A stretch of DNA of 64,000 bases from Sceloporus undulatus (GCF_019175285.1 NC_056523.1:182507732-182571731); one strand, 5' to 3'; positions 1-12,194 are shown, numbered from the stretch's first letter. The notes: generated by a model from the letters alone, not told the origin. Translations and numbers: made by a program.

Positions 1-39
1 TGTTTTATTTCTGCAGTGTATTTTGGACCAGTGACAAGG

Positions 40-272
40 TGACCAGACATCCTCCTCCTTTTCCAGGACATGTCCTCTTCTGTCAAATTTCAAAATGTCC
101 TCCATTTTGATCACGCCTAAGAAACATGCATTGATATTAACATTTTTTAAAAATCATCAATTTTTCCTGCATGTCCTCCATTTATTAAAATTGTGCCCTA
201 CATTTGAAAATGTTGTCCTACATTTGTCCTACATTTGTCCCGGCTTGGAGGTCCTGACTTATGGCAACCCTA
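40..272. mobile_element. non-autonomous DNA transposon fragment, same family as 19549-20090
   Basis: The segment is rich in repeats of the phrase GTCCTACATTTG and ends in TATGGCAACCCTA, matching the terminal repeat of the complete element at 19549-20090. A further piece of the same family lies inside the hAT element near 39720-39850. Confidence 0.55.
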
Positions 273-573
273 GATGTGACTGTACATGTGGTTGCATCAG
301 GTTCTTTCTTTCTCTCCTTCTTTCTGATCTATCTCACAAGATCATTGTTGTGAGGATAATGTACAGCTAATTGGGAACCAGCTATGCCTCTTTCATTCTC
401 TTAGTTGAAGGGAAGAAAGAATAGCAGGGGGAAAAAGGAGGATGGGTAAAGAAAGGGCAAGGAATTCATTTTTATCAGCACAATGGTTAGTGGGTATTTG
501 TAGAGAGAGAAAGAGGATGGAGCATAGACCTTTACCAGATAAAGTTGCATGGACTTTGGGAGCTTTCATAGTG

Positions 574-602
574 ACTTAAATAAATAAATAAATAAATAAA
601 TA
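574..602. repeat. AAAT microsatellite
   Basis: About seven tandem AAAT units. Confidence 0.9.
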
Positions 603-3600
603 TTGGCCTCATCTTGCATCTTTTTTGTTCCACACAGACCTCATTCACACACACAGAGCACTTCAAAGCAACACCAACATACACATTTCTCTTGGTGAAC
701 CGGCTGTTTTTCCTCTTCCCAGTATTCATCAACCTTGCAGCCAATTGATCTTATAGTTTGCCTGTCAGTATAATGACCACTGGTGCACACTGACTGAATG
801 CCTCTCCATCCAATCCCCCATCCTCTTCTTCTCCCTGCCTAAACGTAAAGTTTGTTTTACTCTTTGTACTCTTCCCCCCATCCTTCCCCCGGACTGATCA
901 GCTTTATGTTGTCTTTGTTTTCACTTTCATCAAAGCCCACACATTCCCTCTTTCCTGCTCCCTGATCATTCACTCACTAATTCACCTCTGCAGAGATTGC
1001 ATGCGCTCCATCATTTGTTTGCTTCTGCATTGCTCCGAAATGTATGTGTGGGGATAGTTGTTCAACCGGGTTTAGGTTATCCCTTAAATGTCTGGCTTAA
1101 AAACCTTCTGTTTTGTAAGCAAGAAAAGCTAACCGATTTGCCCATCTTTAGGCATGAATGTGCAGCACAAATGTTCAAGGAATTCTTCATAACTGAATTT
1201 TATTCAGAGGAAAAGCAGGACTAACACCCAAATTGGATTGGGGGAAAAGATCCTTCAAATCCAGATTTGAAAATTCATTCTGAGAACACCTTGCTAGTAG
1301 ATGTTGGTGGTAGGTGGCTTGGATTGAGCTGCATGCTTTCACTGGTGACATAATCTGTAGCAGTGTTCTTACAAAGCACAGTAATAGTTGGTAAAACCCA
1401 AATGTTCCATCTTCCCAATTGTTTTATCAGTTATCAGACATCATGGTGATTTACATGTTTAAGGAACTACAGTTCCTTGTGACGTCCAATATCAAATTTG
1501 CTATGGCATTCTAAACTGGTAATTATGTTGTATGTTGTAAGAGCAATAAATTATAACATGTATCTTGTTTTTGTTGCTTATTTCAGGAAGGGGTGCATAT
1601 TGCTAATATTTTCCCCATTGAATCTGAAACTGAAAGTCAGCCCATTTATGGTAACAGAAAAACCCCCACAATAATCCATACCATATCAGTTGCAACAAAC
1701 AACAACAAGCGCTGGCTCTTGATCTATTATGAATATGAATAAGGACAACAGATACATATCACCTTCCTTAACACAACAAGCAAGATCATTAAGCTCTTTG
1801 ATAGTTTTCATTGCACTAGAAATACACCAGTCTTGTTAATACAGCTGTCACCTAATACAAGGAACATCAGTGATGGCAGGAAATGTTGCCCATTCAAAAA
1901 ACAAGTTGATCCAAACTGAAATAGTGCTATATCAGGATCCTGATTGTGTGTAGAATTCTACATATGTTGCGGCGTAACCAAGCAAAACCCTGGCTCAGAT
2001 TTTGCCACTCAGTACACCAAATGAGATAGGCAACTTTGGAACTGCAGGCCTGCAATACTTCCTCCCAAAAAACATTTCTACCCAAATGTTTCCAACCACC
2101 CTCTAGGGGATAAAGGAGGCATTTCCTCATATTTGTAGGCCTTCCTGGGAAATTTTAAGCCAAAAAAGGGGTTTGTTTGTTTGTTTGTTTGTTTTTGGTT
2201 TATTTTGTTTTTAAACAAGAAGAGAATAGAAGTCCTGTTTCAAAAAAGGCCTCATCAGGGCATAAATTGGCCCAGAGGCCAAAAATGTGGTGGAAATGCC
2301 CCCCCACCCCCCACTAATATGCAATTAAGAGGGAAAATTATTTGCAATTATTATTTTTTTTGCCCTTGAGACCCAAGGGTCCTCCGACCATGGTGGAACT
2401 GCATTGCCTATAATGGTCATTTTGGAGCAAAAATTGCATTTGTTTTACTCCTGCAGGGCTCTGGGGATTACAGAACAGCCCCAGGGGCTGCATGTGCCTT
2501 AGGGCCTGTACTTTGTCCACTCTTGTGGTATAGCAAGGTCAGCACAGGAAGCCAGTTACAGCATGCAATAACATCCATTATTTGTTCATTTTTATTGTAA
2601 ACCAGTCTCTGGAGTTCCTCATTTGCAAAGAGGAAACAACATAATATTTTTATTGTTATCTTACTAATATCCTTTTTTTTTTTGCCCATTTGGGACTGAA
2701 AGTGTCTGAAGGGCACACAGCATATATCCTTGGCTGTGCGTCCCTCCCTATTTCATATTATAGTTTGTTCTGGATTAACCCTAGAAAAGATCTCCTATGA
2801 CAGTGATGTCCCAGAGCAATCTATACAACAGTTGGTCATATTCACAATTTTAGGTATCCCATTGTCACCAACCCCTTTCACAGTTGTTCCTTAGGAAGAC
2901 CAGGGAAGGAGAGAAAGCAAACAAGTGAAGCTCAAGATGCAGGTAATGGCTACCAGAACAAGGAGTAAGTGGCCCTTCATTTTCAAGGAGCTCAGAAACT
3001 TCCTGGAACTACGTACTGCTGTGGTTGAGATGTCCCTAGTGAATGAAAGTCCTGCTCTGTCAACTTATGAAGGGGCTGAAGCCTAACCTGAGCGCCTGAC
3101 ACATGTGAGCCCATGGTTTATAAATTAATTAATTCTTGCCAATGGAAAAAGCTAAGAGGACACACTGGAATAATGTGACATTTATCCTTTGCAAACTAGC
3201 AACTGTAGAGGTAGACAGATGTTTACAGGAACAGCCTTAAGGAAAATGATAATCTTGAAATATTAATCCTTCCTTCAGTGAAAAACAGCAAGCATCGTCA
3301 GGACACTTTCCATTGCCAATTTACTGGAAAATGCACCCCCAAACCAAATTATCTCTTCAATTAAATGGTTACAGTCATTGTGCACTGAAATACCATGGAC
3401 TCCATTATAGGCAATGTCTATTGAACAGTGTGTTCCTGTAGATTTTAAATGATTTCTCTAAACAAACAACTGTGTTCACCAAATGGATATGCTTCAGGCT
3501 ATAAATTATGCAAAATGTGAGATATTTGTATCTCAAAACTTTTATGAAGTCTTCGGCCTATATTTCTTAAACTCTGAAACCTTCACATTGTCCATCCATG

Positions 3601-3699
3601 CATTTCCTCCATTGCAAGTACTTTCATTGTTATTTTATTTTTAATCAGTGCTATCCAAACCACTATTTAAGTTGTGTCATTTTAAGGCTGCTAATACAA

Positions 3700-3905
3700 T
3701 ACAGAATTAATGCATTTGAACACTGCTTTATCTTTCTTGGCTAAATCCTACAGAATCCTGGAATTTGTAGCTTGTTGTGACAACAGAGCTCTCTGACAGA
3801 GAAGGCTAAATATCTCACAGAATTACAGACCCCAACAATCCATATCATTGAGCCATGGCAATTAAAGTGGTGTCATACTGCAATAAATCTGTTGTGTAGA
3901 TGTGG
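3700..3905. mobile_element. short inverted-repeat DNA transposon (MITE), old
   Basis: It carries the diffuse signature seen in many copies in the window: a 3' half resembling AATTAAAGTGGTGTCATACTGCA and a 5' half resembling its reverse complement around an AGAGCTCTCTGACAGAGAAGG centre. A partner copy sits in the other arm at about 32200-32400, so it predates the inverted duplication. Confidence 0.55.
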
Positions 3906-4221
3906 TCCTTGTTAACTCACATTGTTTCTAAAAGCTACAACTTCAGACTCACCCAAGAGGGCTGTTTATGCTTTGCACATAGCTTGGAAGTGAAGATAGC
4001 TAGCATTTTGTATTCCATCCTCTGGTTGTCTGGGGCTGCTCCAAAAGCCCACAAAACTCAGGTTGGAGAAGGTTTGGAGAGGTTTTTTCTGGTAGAGATA
4101 AAAAGTGTAAATTTCACTCTGATCAAGCTGAGAACAGTCTGTCTTCCCAGAGTTCTCATTTGGGATCTTAAGGGACTTTGGTGGTTCATGTAAACAGGTT
4201 ATATACTACATGGTTTAGATA

Positions 4222-4700
4222 ACACAATCTCATCATTTCAGGCCTCAATACTGTAAAGGTGCCAGATCTGATCTTGGAAGCTAAGAAGGGCTAGTCCTGG
4301 TTAGTACAGCACACCTGCCCCAAACATAGCCTTGCCATCTGAGGATTTGAGCATCTTTAGATGGCAAGCCCCATTGATTTGAATGGCCAGACATGCACAT
4401 GGTCCCAGCAGAGTGGCCATGCTTGTGCTCCACCAGTGAATACTACAGCACTTCAGATCCCATGGTTTTTGCCATACATGGGTGTGTGTGTGTGTGTCAG
4501 AAAGGAATTCCTGACAATAAGGACCACTGTACTTGGGTGGCAAACTGCCAACAGATACCAGGTGCTGGAAGCTATATTTCCAAGGAAGGAACTGACAAAA
4601 TCATCTCTAACTATTCTTTGCCCAAGCAAACCCTGTAAATGTGTGGGATTGCCACAGGTCAATTCCATACAACTCCAACACCTTTATTCCTTGCATTTGC
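4222..4700 (+). mobile_element. 5S rRNA-derived SINE, interrupted by a small DNA transposon
   Basis: Bases 4262-4306 and 4532-4585 read as the inner part of a 5S rRNA gene: a degenerate CAGATCTGATCTTGGAAGCTAAG followed by CCTGGTTAGTA and then CTTGGGTGGCAAACTGCC. The tail near 4648-4690 resembles the 3' end of BovB-type LINEs (GATTGCCACAGGTCAATTCC). 5S-headed SINEs of this kind are known in squamates. The two halves are separated by the element at 4307-4529. The copy in the other arm is at about 31260-31417 plus 31643-31710. Confidence 0.75.
4307..4529. mobile_element. Tc1/mariner-like MITE inside the 5S SINE
   Basis: It is flanked on both sides by TA (4305-4306 and 4530-4531) and sits exactly within the SINE word GGTTAGTACTTGG. 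The orthologous insertion in the inverted arm is at 31420-31640, also TA-flanked, and there the outer end reads CAGTGGGTCCTTC. TA target duplication and the CAGTGG terminus point to the Tc1/mariner/Tigger type. Confidence 0.75.
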
Positions 4701-4771
4701 CACTGAGATGAATCCTGGCAAAAAAAGAGAATAAATGTTGCAGTGGGGTGGGGCTGCAAACTCCTATAAGT

Positions 4772-4772
4772 A

Positions 4773-4831
<59 letters not shown>
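4772..4831. repeat. AAT microsatellite
   Basis: About twenty tandem AAT units. It lies in the left arm where the right arm instead carries the L1/Vingi insertion. Confidence 0.95.
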
Positions 4832-4833
<2 letters not shown>

Positions 4834-4867
4834 TTTAAAGTACAAGAGATGAAGCTGCTACTATTAA

Positions 4868-5178
4868 TCATTTCCTGCTAGATGGACCAGGAAACACATG
4901 GGCCAAATAAAGCTGCTTCTGGCTGCTTTGGGGGCATGGTATTTAGAAGATGCACACCCCAAAAGCAGACAGAAGCCAAGCCAAGGCCACACTAGGGAGT
5001 GAAAAGTTGGCCCCAAAAGGGATTGGTTTAGAGTGACCCCTAGCTGGCATGGCTTAGGACTGTGGTGGCAGCCAGCTTTGGGAGTGGGCCATGCGGGTGC
5101 TGTATTGCTGGTCAGATTGCAGCCAGAGCAGCCAGAGGTCGCTCCTTCATAGCTGTCTGCTTCACCCCGTAGGATCTG
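4868..5178. mobile_element. MITE-like repeat shared by both arms
   Basis: A 300-base GC-richer block, present in reverse complement at 23123-23425. Pieces such as GCCAAATAAAGCTGCTTCTGG recur in other elements of the window (36.7 kb, 54.5 kb). No coding potential is recognised. Confidence 0.5.
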
Positions 5179-5302
5179 AAATTTGACAATATGTAGCAAC
5201 TTGCATATTTCTCATCCCTTCAGTCAGCCATAGTAGGATTTAAGACATGGGAATATCTGAAAGGAAATCAGCTGATAATGGAAGACAATAGATCTTCCCT
5301 TT

Positions 5303-5472
5303 CCATTCACTTGACCTTTAAACCCAGGAAGATTTGTCACTGTATCTCAGAGCCATTTCCCACATTGTTTATCTTCTGAATTAATTGTTTATCTTCTGAA
5401 TTAATTTTCCTCTTAATCCCAGAAACCACAATGTGTCAGCCCTTCAAGCTAGGCCTCATTCCCTTTATAAGG
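5303..5472 (+). promoter_or_regulatory. promoter block of gene A with TATA box
   Basis: The 170 bases run from CATTCACTTGACCTTTA through TTATCTTCTGAATTAATT and CTCTTAATCCCAGAAACCAC to CTTTATAAG at 5463-5471. They recur, in the same order, upstream of genes B (12690-12858) and C (23002-22856) and at the orphan site 34436-34606. The TATA box lies about 90 bases before the ATG. A near-duplicated phrase (GTTTATCTTCTGAATTAATT) occurs twice here. Confidence 0.8.
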
Positions 5473-5552
5473 GAGAAGAACAGGGCTTTGATTCATCAGG
5501 AAGTCTCTTGAACGGAGTTGCAGAGCTCACAGTTCTAGGAAGCTCCAGGACA

Positions 5553-7977
5553 ATGAAGATCTATTTCTTCCTTGTGCTGACAATCCTTGCCTGCATCTTG
5601 ATGCCAGGAGGTAAGCTGCATCTTGAGCTCTCTCTCTCTCACACACACCTTTTTCTTTGGGGACAACTTTTTTTTATTAACAATGGGACTGAGCTGAGAC
5701 CCTCATCTCATCCTCTCCAAGATGGTGACAGGTCACATTTCACATCCAGGAACCTGAGCACATATTTTATGGACCAATAAGTGACACTTTCATTACTTAT
5801 ATGATGGATTTATGACTGAGAAGGAACTTTCTGGTCCTCCAGATAAAGGTTTCCAATCTCCATCAACTCTAGAAAATCTAGTCACAGCTCTGGATTGATG
5901 GGAGAGACAGTCTAACACTATCTGGAGGATCACAGAGGAAGAGGGAGAGCAGGTAGAAATTGGTTGCCAATATCCCAGATTCAACTCCCAGCAAGTTTCG
6001 ATTTCCAGTTTTACTGCAGATCAGCAACAATTTCCCCTTATCACCATCTGATCAGGAATAAAGGCAAGCATCCATTACTTTTCATTTACCAAATGTGAGG
6101 ACAAGCCCATTGTTCCAGCCACACTTAAGTCAAACTAAAGTTCTTAAACAGCCAATCAGGCTTTCACATGTTTGTGTCCCTCCGCAGGCTTCATGGTAGA
6201 CACATGGCTGCTGGGAAGGAAGCAGGGATCCTGTAATATATTCAGAGTTTGCTATTAACCTTCCAGGAATGCCTGATTATGGCTAACAATGGCAAGAGCA
6301 ATCAGCAAGTATTCCACAAGAGCATTTCAGTGACGATCTTTTCACTGAATTATTGGCAGTATCATGCTGTCAATTCTGCAAAAAAATGAAAGAAGACTAA
6401 GGGGTGAAACAGACAGATGGAAGGAGTGGCTTGAAACCACTCCTTCCGAAGATGAATTGGGGCCACAATGAACACACGCCGAGGCCCCAATCTGCCTTGA
6501 AGCTGGCTGAAAAAGAAGTGGGAAAGAGTCACTCCTCTTTTGGCCTGAGAAAAGCACCTTTCTTGGACCTGCCACAGGCCAAAGCCAGCTTCAAGATGCT
6601 GCAGTGATGTGCAACATGTAAATGAAGCATCACCACAGCATCGTGAAGCTGCCCACATCTGGGTGGCTGCCCAATTTCCAGGTGGCTTCAGGATGGTGTG
6701 GGAGCATGCGGCACATAAATGCTGTGCTCCCAAACCACATGGATGGTGGCTTTAAAGGACCATCTGTTGCAGCCATAAGTGATCCAGTTTTTCTCTTACC
6801 TGGCTTTCTCTCAAATATGTATGTTTTTATTCAGGTGCAGCATCTTCAGATGAAGCCTCTCATGCTAATGCTGGTAAGTATGTCAGTACAGGATCATATG
6901 GACTCAAATTATTTTTAAAAGCACTACAAAGGAGAAAATTCTCTTGATAATGAATTCTGTTTAATATTCCATTTCTCCCCAGCCATTTCCCCCCAAAGAG
7001 CTCTGTGTGACATACTGGCTCCCATCCCTCACTTCCTATTTGCTGGATCATTCATGATCATCATAAAAAAAATGGGGGAAATGTATTGGGATATTTTTTT
7101 GTCCTAGTAGGTTACATTGGATGAAAGTAAAATTAAAAATACTTCCATAGCAAATAGCAGGAGGTTAGCTGGTACCATTTTAGCCCTGGTTTGTTTTTAG
7201 TTTGTAAAATATAAAGTTTTTAAGAGAATGGGCAGGTGTGTGGGGGAATGGTTTACAAATGTGTCAGTGACAATGCCCACAAATGACTACAGCGTAAGTG
7301 TCTTTCTGTTTTATTTCTGCAACACAATGTGGCCTGGAAGTGGGCTAAAGAACAGTACCTGATAAGGGAAGGTGTCATAGACTGCGCTTTGGCTGAGCTA
7401 GTATGAGGACCCCATCCACCTAACACATGTTTCTTTATTCCTCCACCTGCAATCCCCATGGCAGCTGCTGAGAGAAGCCGGAGAGATGCTCAAGGTAAGG
7501 CCTTCTAAAACAGCAGACACAAATGAAGCCTACTCATAGTTGGGATATTACAAACCTATGCCTCCCACATTAGCCAAGGAAGTCAGCCCACACATCTCTG
7601 GAGATTAGTGCACTTTCTTTTAATGTGCCTTATCCCTGACAGGATAAAGGAGTGTTTATTTTTACTGTGACGCCTGCATGGCCCAGTCTTAAAACAGGCT
7701 ACTATGGTCATCCTGAATGGACTGCTGGCAAGGAGCATTTTTTCCAAAATCTAAAAAGGTGGACATGGTACAATAAACATGATTGATGCTTTTAGATGTA
7801 TTGATATGTGCCCCTTGAGGGAAATATACACTTGGAATGGAAGGAAGGTGCTGGTGCAGTCCTTTGAGTTCTGTTCTCTGTTCCATTACAGGTTATGAAG
7901 AAAAGTATATCTATCCTTCTTCCGTTGGTGATCACCTTCCACAACTTTTAAGTGCCATACTTGGCACAGTAGGCTAA
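5553..7977 (+). CDS. gene A: small secreted peptide precursor, unknown family
   Basis: Four coding exons, 5553-5610, 6835-6873, 7465-7494 and 7892-7977, join through GT/AG phase-1 introns into 70 codons plus stop. Exon 1 is a 20-residue leader, MKIYFFLVLTILACILMPGG, a clear secretion signal. Exon 2 (13 codons) is Ser/Ala/His-rich (AASSDEASHANA). Exon 3 (10 codons) carries ERSRR, a furin-like basic site. Exon 4 begins GYEEKYIYPSS and ends HLPQLLSAILGTVG, an amphipathic stretch with a terminal Gly. No cysteine follows the leader. The start is the first ATG after the conserved TATA block. Gene C is its inverted sister and B a decayed sister. The design (leader, acidic spacer, basic site, short C-terminal peptide) suggests a released peptide; an antimicrobial or glandular role is only inference. 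It is not an SCPP gene, whose introns are phase 0. Confidence 0.8.
6400..6770. mobile_element. MITE-like insertion in gene A intron 1
   Basis: A palindrome-like block runs from GGGGTGAAACAGACAGATGG to the region around 6770. Similar design and wording occur at 41290-41640 and 38620-39000. Open frames across it (around 100 codons) have no known signature and are treated as chance. Confidence 0.45.
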
Positions 7978-8027
7978 GCAAATTTAAACCACTTAATTAA
8001 GTTTAGACTTGCTTTGATTACTATTCC

Positions 8028-8097
8028 TGCATGATAGGGGGTTGGACTCAGTGGCCCCTGTGGTCTTTTACAATTCTATGCTTCTATGATTCTAAGT
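8028..8097 (+). mobile_element. CR1 3'-end fragment in gene A 3' region
   Basis: GGGGGTTGGACTCAGTGGCCCC and CAATTCTATGCTTCTATGATTC are the characteristic 3' end of CR1 LINEs. The copy in the other arm lies at 19195-19258, so the insertion predates the duplication and sits in the 3' UTR of both genes. Confidence 0.85.
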
Positions 8098-8168
8098 TTA
8101 AATCACTGAATAAGTTGAAAAGCATTTGATTCTGAGGAGTTTTCCATGTTGGCAATTGAGCAGAATGA

Positions 8169-8174
8169 AATAAA
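8169..8174 (+). terminator. polyadenylation signal of gene A
   Basis: AATAAA about 190 bases after the stop codon. A second possible signal, AATAAA, follows about 27 bases later. The equivalent of the first is conserved in gene C at 19136-19131. Confidence 0.65.
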
Positions 8175-8772
8175 GTTGCCATTGCCAACCCACCCTTAAT
8201 AAAATGTGTCTGTGTCATTCCTGGTGTGCGATTTTCCTGACACTCAGAGGTTCAATTGAATTTATATAACCATGCTGCAGCACAGGCTAAGGGCTAATAA
8301 AATCATCATCATCTGTCACACTGTGAACAGATTTGAATGTGATTCCAGATACCAAGATGAAATCAGGAAGCAGGACTGGATTGCTCATGGTGAAGATATT
8401 TATATAAAGGTGATAGAGATATACTATTTACAGTAAAAGGAACTGAACAAACAGATAGCGTTCCTCTCAGTACTCACAGTAGCTTACAGCAACTCCACAG
8501 TAACTCCACTACTCTTACCACTCAACAATAACCACTCTACGATAACCCACAAATAGTTTACATTAGGCACAACTATGCATACCCTAGGCTGATGTAACTC
8601 TCCAGTCCATGCCACAATATATTACCTCATAGTGCTGAGTCATATATATCACAGGTGTAGTATACAATACACATCTTGGTGTCTGGCCACTTCTAGGACA
8701 TGTCACAGCCTTGTCACACACACTATGACTGTGCAGTTCACTAGATCTTAATTTTACATTGCCAAAGGCTGA

Positions 8773-8803
8773 CATCATCATCATCATCATCATCATCATC
8801 ATT
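8773..8803. repeat. CAT microsatellite
   Basis: About ten CAT units. A shorter GAT run occupies the mirror position in the other arm (about 18388-18405). Confidence 0.9.
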
Positions 8804-9129
8804 TGAACTCCTAATATTAAGGAGTTCTCATAAAGCTTGAATTTAGCACTGTGGAACATCCATGTATCTCTTTCCTTGATGTTCTCCTCACCACCTCATT
8901 AGTGCTATAATTGTAAACTGTGAAAGAGCTCCAAAAAGCTACCATAGTTTTGAGAAAAACCCTTTTGCAAAAGAGGCATAAACTGACCAAAAAAAACCCC
9001 ACCAAAAAACCCAAACCAAACCAAACAAAACAACAACAACAGCAATACATTCGATTTATAGTGATCTCCTGGTCAGTACATGGCAATCAGGGAAAGCTAT
9101 TCATTGCTAGGAAATTCTGTTAGAACCAT

Positions 9130-10215
9130 TAACAAGCACCTCATTATATCTTTTGGCTTTTTACCAAATCTCCAGAGATTGCTGGTAAAAAAATGTCTTG
9201 TGAACATCAGTCAGCAATCCCTTGTGATTTCAGCCATTGCAATACCTCTATGTATCCCAAGACTGGGATCTATAGGAAAGCCTGGAGCAAAAGAAAACAC
9301 CACTTCCCAGTGATTTTATTCATATGACTGAATGCAGACATAACAGGATGCCACCTGCAGTGCATATTGAAAACAAACTTTCCTGTCCTGCACACACAGT
9401 TCAGAAATCACATATCTGCAAACTTGGCCAGGAAGCTTCATGAACCAGAGCTTGACAATTCGATTCAGTATACCACAGTGTCTCTGATGTAAGTGTGTTT
9501 GGAACTGAACAGCCATCCCATTCAAGTCCTGTGGGAGGAAAAACCTAGAAACTTTCTGGCTCAACAGATTGAGACCTTAACACCACAAACATTTCACCTA
9601 GGAGATAATATGTACCATCATAATCTCCTTTAAAAGAAATCAAAATGTTTATTATGATCCACAGATCCAATAAAAAATTAAGCATAAAATAAAAAGAGAC
9701 AGACACAAAATAGAGATAAAACTATACAGTAAAACTAAACAGTTACTATAAATTTTTATATAGAACACAGAGACCTCTGAACCTCACCGCCTCTGTAAGA
9801 AATTTAGTAACCGCCGACATTATTTTTGTGGACTTATCCTCCAACAGAAACCTAATATGGTTTGAACATCCAACAGATTTTCTCAGTAGTGGAGTGATTA
9901 AATTCTGATGCATACCATTATAATAACCGCAGGACAAAAGAATCTGAAATCTGAAATACTTCCACTTAGCAATATTTTTAACTGCCACATTGGATACTGA
10001 TAGAAAGTGCATGCATGCAGCTAATATGATTAAGCAGCATCGACACCAATGGCTACAGGAAATAAACTAAACTCTTATTGCTTGAGTACATGCTTTAATA
10101 GTTCCAGTATCTTTTGCTTTTGGGTAAGATCATAACTTCCATCTTCATTTCTTTCAGTATGTATTCCAAGATAATGATAAGTGATGCCTCCTAGTTGCTT
10201 TACTTCTACTTCTTT
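9130..10215 (-). repeat. chimeric repeat unit U1
   Basis: On the minus strand this unit holds a copia-like reverse-transcriptase remnant (about 10215-9960) followed by the cysteine-containing segment at 9564-9316 and an AATAAA. It is an inverted counterpart of U2 (11050-12595), sharing also the outer flank with CTTTTGGCTTTTTACCAAATC. Similar units lie at 15425-15960 and 15965-16600. Confidence 0.7.
9316..9564 (-). pseudogene. cysteine-containing segment of U1, open frame, origin unknown
   Basis: An open frame of 82 codons containing LNGMAVQFQTHLHQRHCG, then VCRYVISELCVQDRKVC and VASCYVCIQSYE before the stop. AATAAA follows the stop within about ten bases, and a CCTCCCACAG acceptor-like site precedes it, so it resembles a last exon. 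Related segments occur at about 12200-12400 (+), 15665-15435 (-) and 16280-16020 (-). The shared Cys-Gly and Cys-rich end suggest descent from a real protein, but I do not recognise the family. It may be part of the surrounding LTR-element remnant instead. Confidence 0.35.
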
Positions 10216-10699
10216 TTCTAGATGATCCACAACTTCATCATTGAATTGTTAGCATATCTTGCATACCCTATGATATTTTGGGGTACAAATATTTTATTAT
10301 ATTTTGTTATAATACAGGTTCCATAGAGGCCAAAAAGCATGAACCTTGAAAGGGCATGATGACCTTTAAATAATGATGATAATAATAATACTTCATCCAG
10401 TGTCAAATTCCCTGGGGTTGTCATGATTTTATCACTGTTTGATTAAATCAATGTCACCACCATTAATAAAAAAAAAAAAAATTGTAACCCTGAAGTTAAA
10501 ACCATTAACCAGCTGGGAATCCCATTGTATCTGGGGTTCCTGGAAAATCAACTCCAACCGCCTCAAGACAAAGTTTGGCCCATAAATATGATGACTGTGG
10601 GTACTCCCACTTTGGTTCAGTTTGGAATCAGGCAGAAACTCTGTCCAATTCAGACTTGCAACCTCTGCAGTTGATAAAGTATTGTGTGTGTGTGTGTGT

Positions 10700-11035
10700 G
10701 TGTGTGGTGTGCTTTCAAGTCATTTCTGACTTATGGTTATGGCCCTTTTAGGTTTGGAGAGGCCTTGTCTGTTAGATGTGAGGAGCATAAATTTCAATCT
10801 GATCAAGGCTCCTCTAGTATTTGGGCTTCACCTGTCTTTCTACTGGATATTTATATTTTTTGCCATAACTTTGGCATTGTGGTGTGCGGCCAGATTTGGC
10901 TTGAGACATATGAAGCCTGTGTTGCCAGTGTCCTCATTTGGAACCTTAAGGGATCTTTATGGTTTAGGTAATAAGGGCAGATACTACATGGTTTGGATAA
11001 TGCAAGAGGCCACAACTTTATCATTTATGGATATA
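10700..11035. repeat. dispersed repeat copy
   Basis: After a GT run (10684-10706) the sequence matches, in reverse complement, 31710-31990 (for example ACATGGTTT, AACCTTAAGGGATC, GATATTTATA). The start, GTGCTTTCAAGTCATTTCTG, resembles a Sauria-type SINE piece. No gene recognised. Confidence 0.5.
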
Positions 11036-11049
11036 AGCTAAAATGAAAC

Positions 11050-11650
11050 TACCTAAACCTTTTAGCATGGGTGGAAATCATGAAAGAGTGTGACCAGATC
11101 TTCTCACCTGTTGTGAAGCACATTACAATACGAACACTTCTGAGCATTGCAACTGAAATATATGTGAAATATCTAGAAATAATTATGGTATGTCTTTTCT
11201 ACATGGAGAAACAGAAAAGGACACCTACTTAGATGGAGCAACCTCCAGGCTTTAAAGATAAATACAACGAACTTCTTATTTATGTTGATGAATTTACTGT
11301 ATGCTGTGAAGAAGGAGGAGCCACTGATGAAGTCATACATCATCTAAGCATAGAGAGAAAGCAATTAGGAGACATCATATATTATTTCAGAATACACATG
11401 AAATGATGCTGGAAAAGATATCAAAACTACTAAAACATCTGCTAAACCAATAAAAGCTTATATGCAGGGATAGCTGTGCTTATTTAAAGGTTAGTTCATT
11501 TCCTATAACCATTGGTGTCAATGCTTCTCAATTATACCAGCTTTACACACACACCTTCTGTCAGTATCCAAGGTGGCAGTTTAAATATTGATAAGTGGAG
11601 TGTTTAAAGTAGATGATGGTGGTATGTATTATTTTCTAGGTCAAATCTTT
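11050..11650 (+). mobile_element. Ty1/copia-like element fossil (reverse transcriptase part)
   Basis: Short stretches read as copia polymerase: VVKHITIRTLLSIATE, then MEQPPGFKDKYNELLIYVDE. The family was recognised from these motifs. It is old and degenerate with several breaks; no LTRs were identified. It forms the 5' part of unit U2. Confidence 0.65.
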
Positions 11651-11931
11651 GGGGTGTTAAAGTCTTCAGTCTTCAGTTCAGTTCAGCGCTAAGTCAGAAA
11701 ATTTCCATTTATTTCCACAGGACTTCTCCCCCCCCCCCCCCAATTTTATTAAATATTTAAAAGACATATAAATTTCCCAAAATAAATATTCAAAATTCAC
11801 AACAAAATACCCTACCAAAACAGGTATATTTCCAAAGTATTTTTTCTCATATTTTTAAATTTCCTTGGTTGCTGAATTCCTCTGATATTTATTTAATATC
11901 ATTTACTGGACTCTTATCAATTTTTCTTATA

Positions 11932-12150
11932 CAGTCGGCCCTTCTTATACACGGATTTTTTATACACGGATTCAAGCATACACGGTTTGAAAATGTTCCA
12001 AAAAAGTATAACTTTACCTTGATGTTCCATTTTTTATTAAGGACACCATTTTGCTATGTCATTATACTTAATGGGACTTGAGCATACACAAATTTTGTTA
12101 TACACGGGGGATCTTGGAACCAAACCCCAGCGTATAACAAGGGTCCACTG
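11932..12150. mobile_element. Tigger/mariner-like MITE
   Basis: It starts CAGTCGGCCCTTCTTATACA and ends CGTATAACAAGGGTCCACTG, imperfect terminal inverted repeats. TA flanks both sides (11930-11931 and 12151-12152). It is inserted in unit U2 between the copia remnant and the cysteine segment. Confidence 0.85.
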
Positions 12151-12194
12151 TATATAATTTCTTAATCCTATCCCTACTACTTTTATTTTATTTC

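Larger units (their letters stand above)
1..3135. other. intergenic, no gene recognised
   Basis: No reading frame here has family signatures, splice context or a promoter like the peptide genes downstream. It holds a partial DNA transposon near the left edge, an AAAT run (574-602) and a TTTG run (2170-2193). The rest is AT-rich unique-looking sequence in which I see nothing further. Confidence 0.5.
3136..8955 (+). repeat. left arm of large inverted duplication
   Basis: From here to about 8955 the sequence reads, in reverse complement and with interruptions, as the interval from about 32974 back to about 17010. Matching landmarks include: 3140-3250 with 32870-32970; 3900-4100 with 32000-32180; 4532-4650 with 31290-31417; 4870-5190 with 23110-23430; gene A with gene C; and 8790-8890 with 18310-18385. 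The edges are my estimate from where similarity fades; the right arm is longer because it took more insertions. Confidence 0.85.

Noticed and set aside
4262-4585. 5S rRNA gene
   Set aside because: The 5S-like core is diverged, split by a transposon and continues into a BovB-type tail, so it is a SINE.
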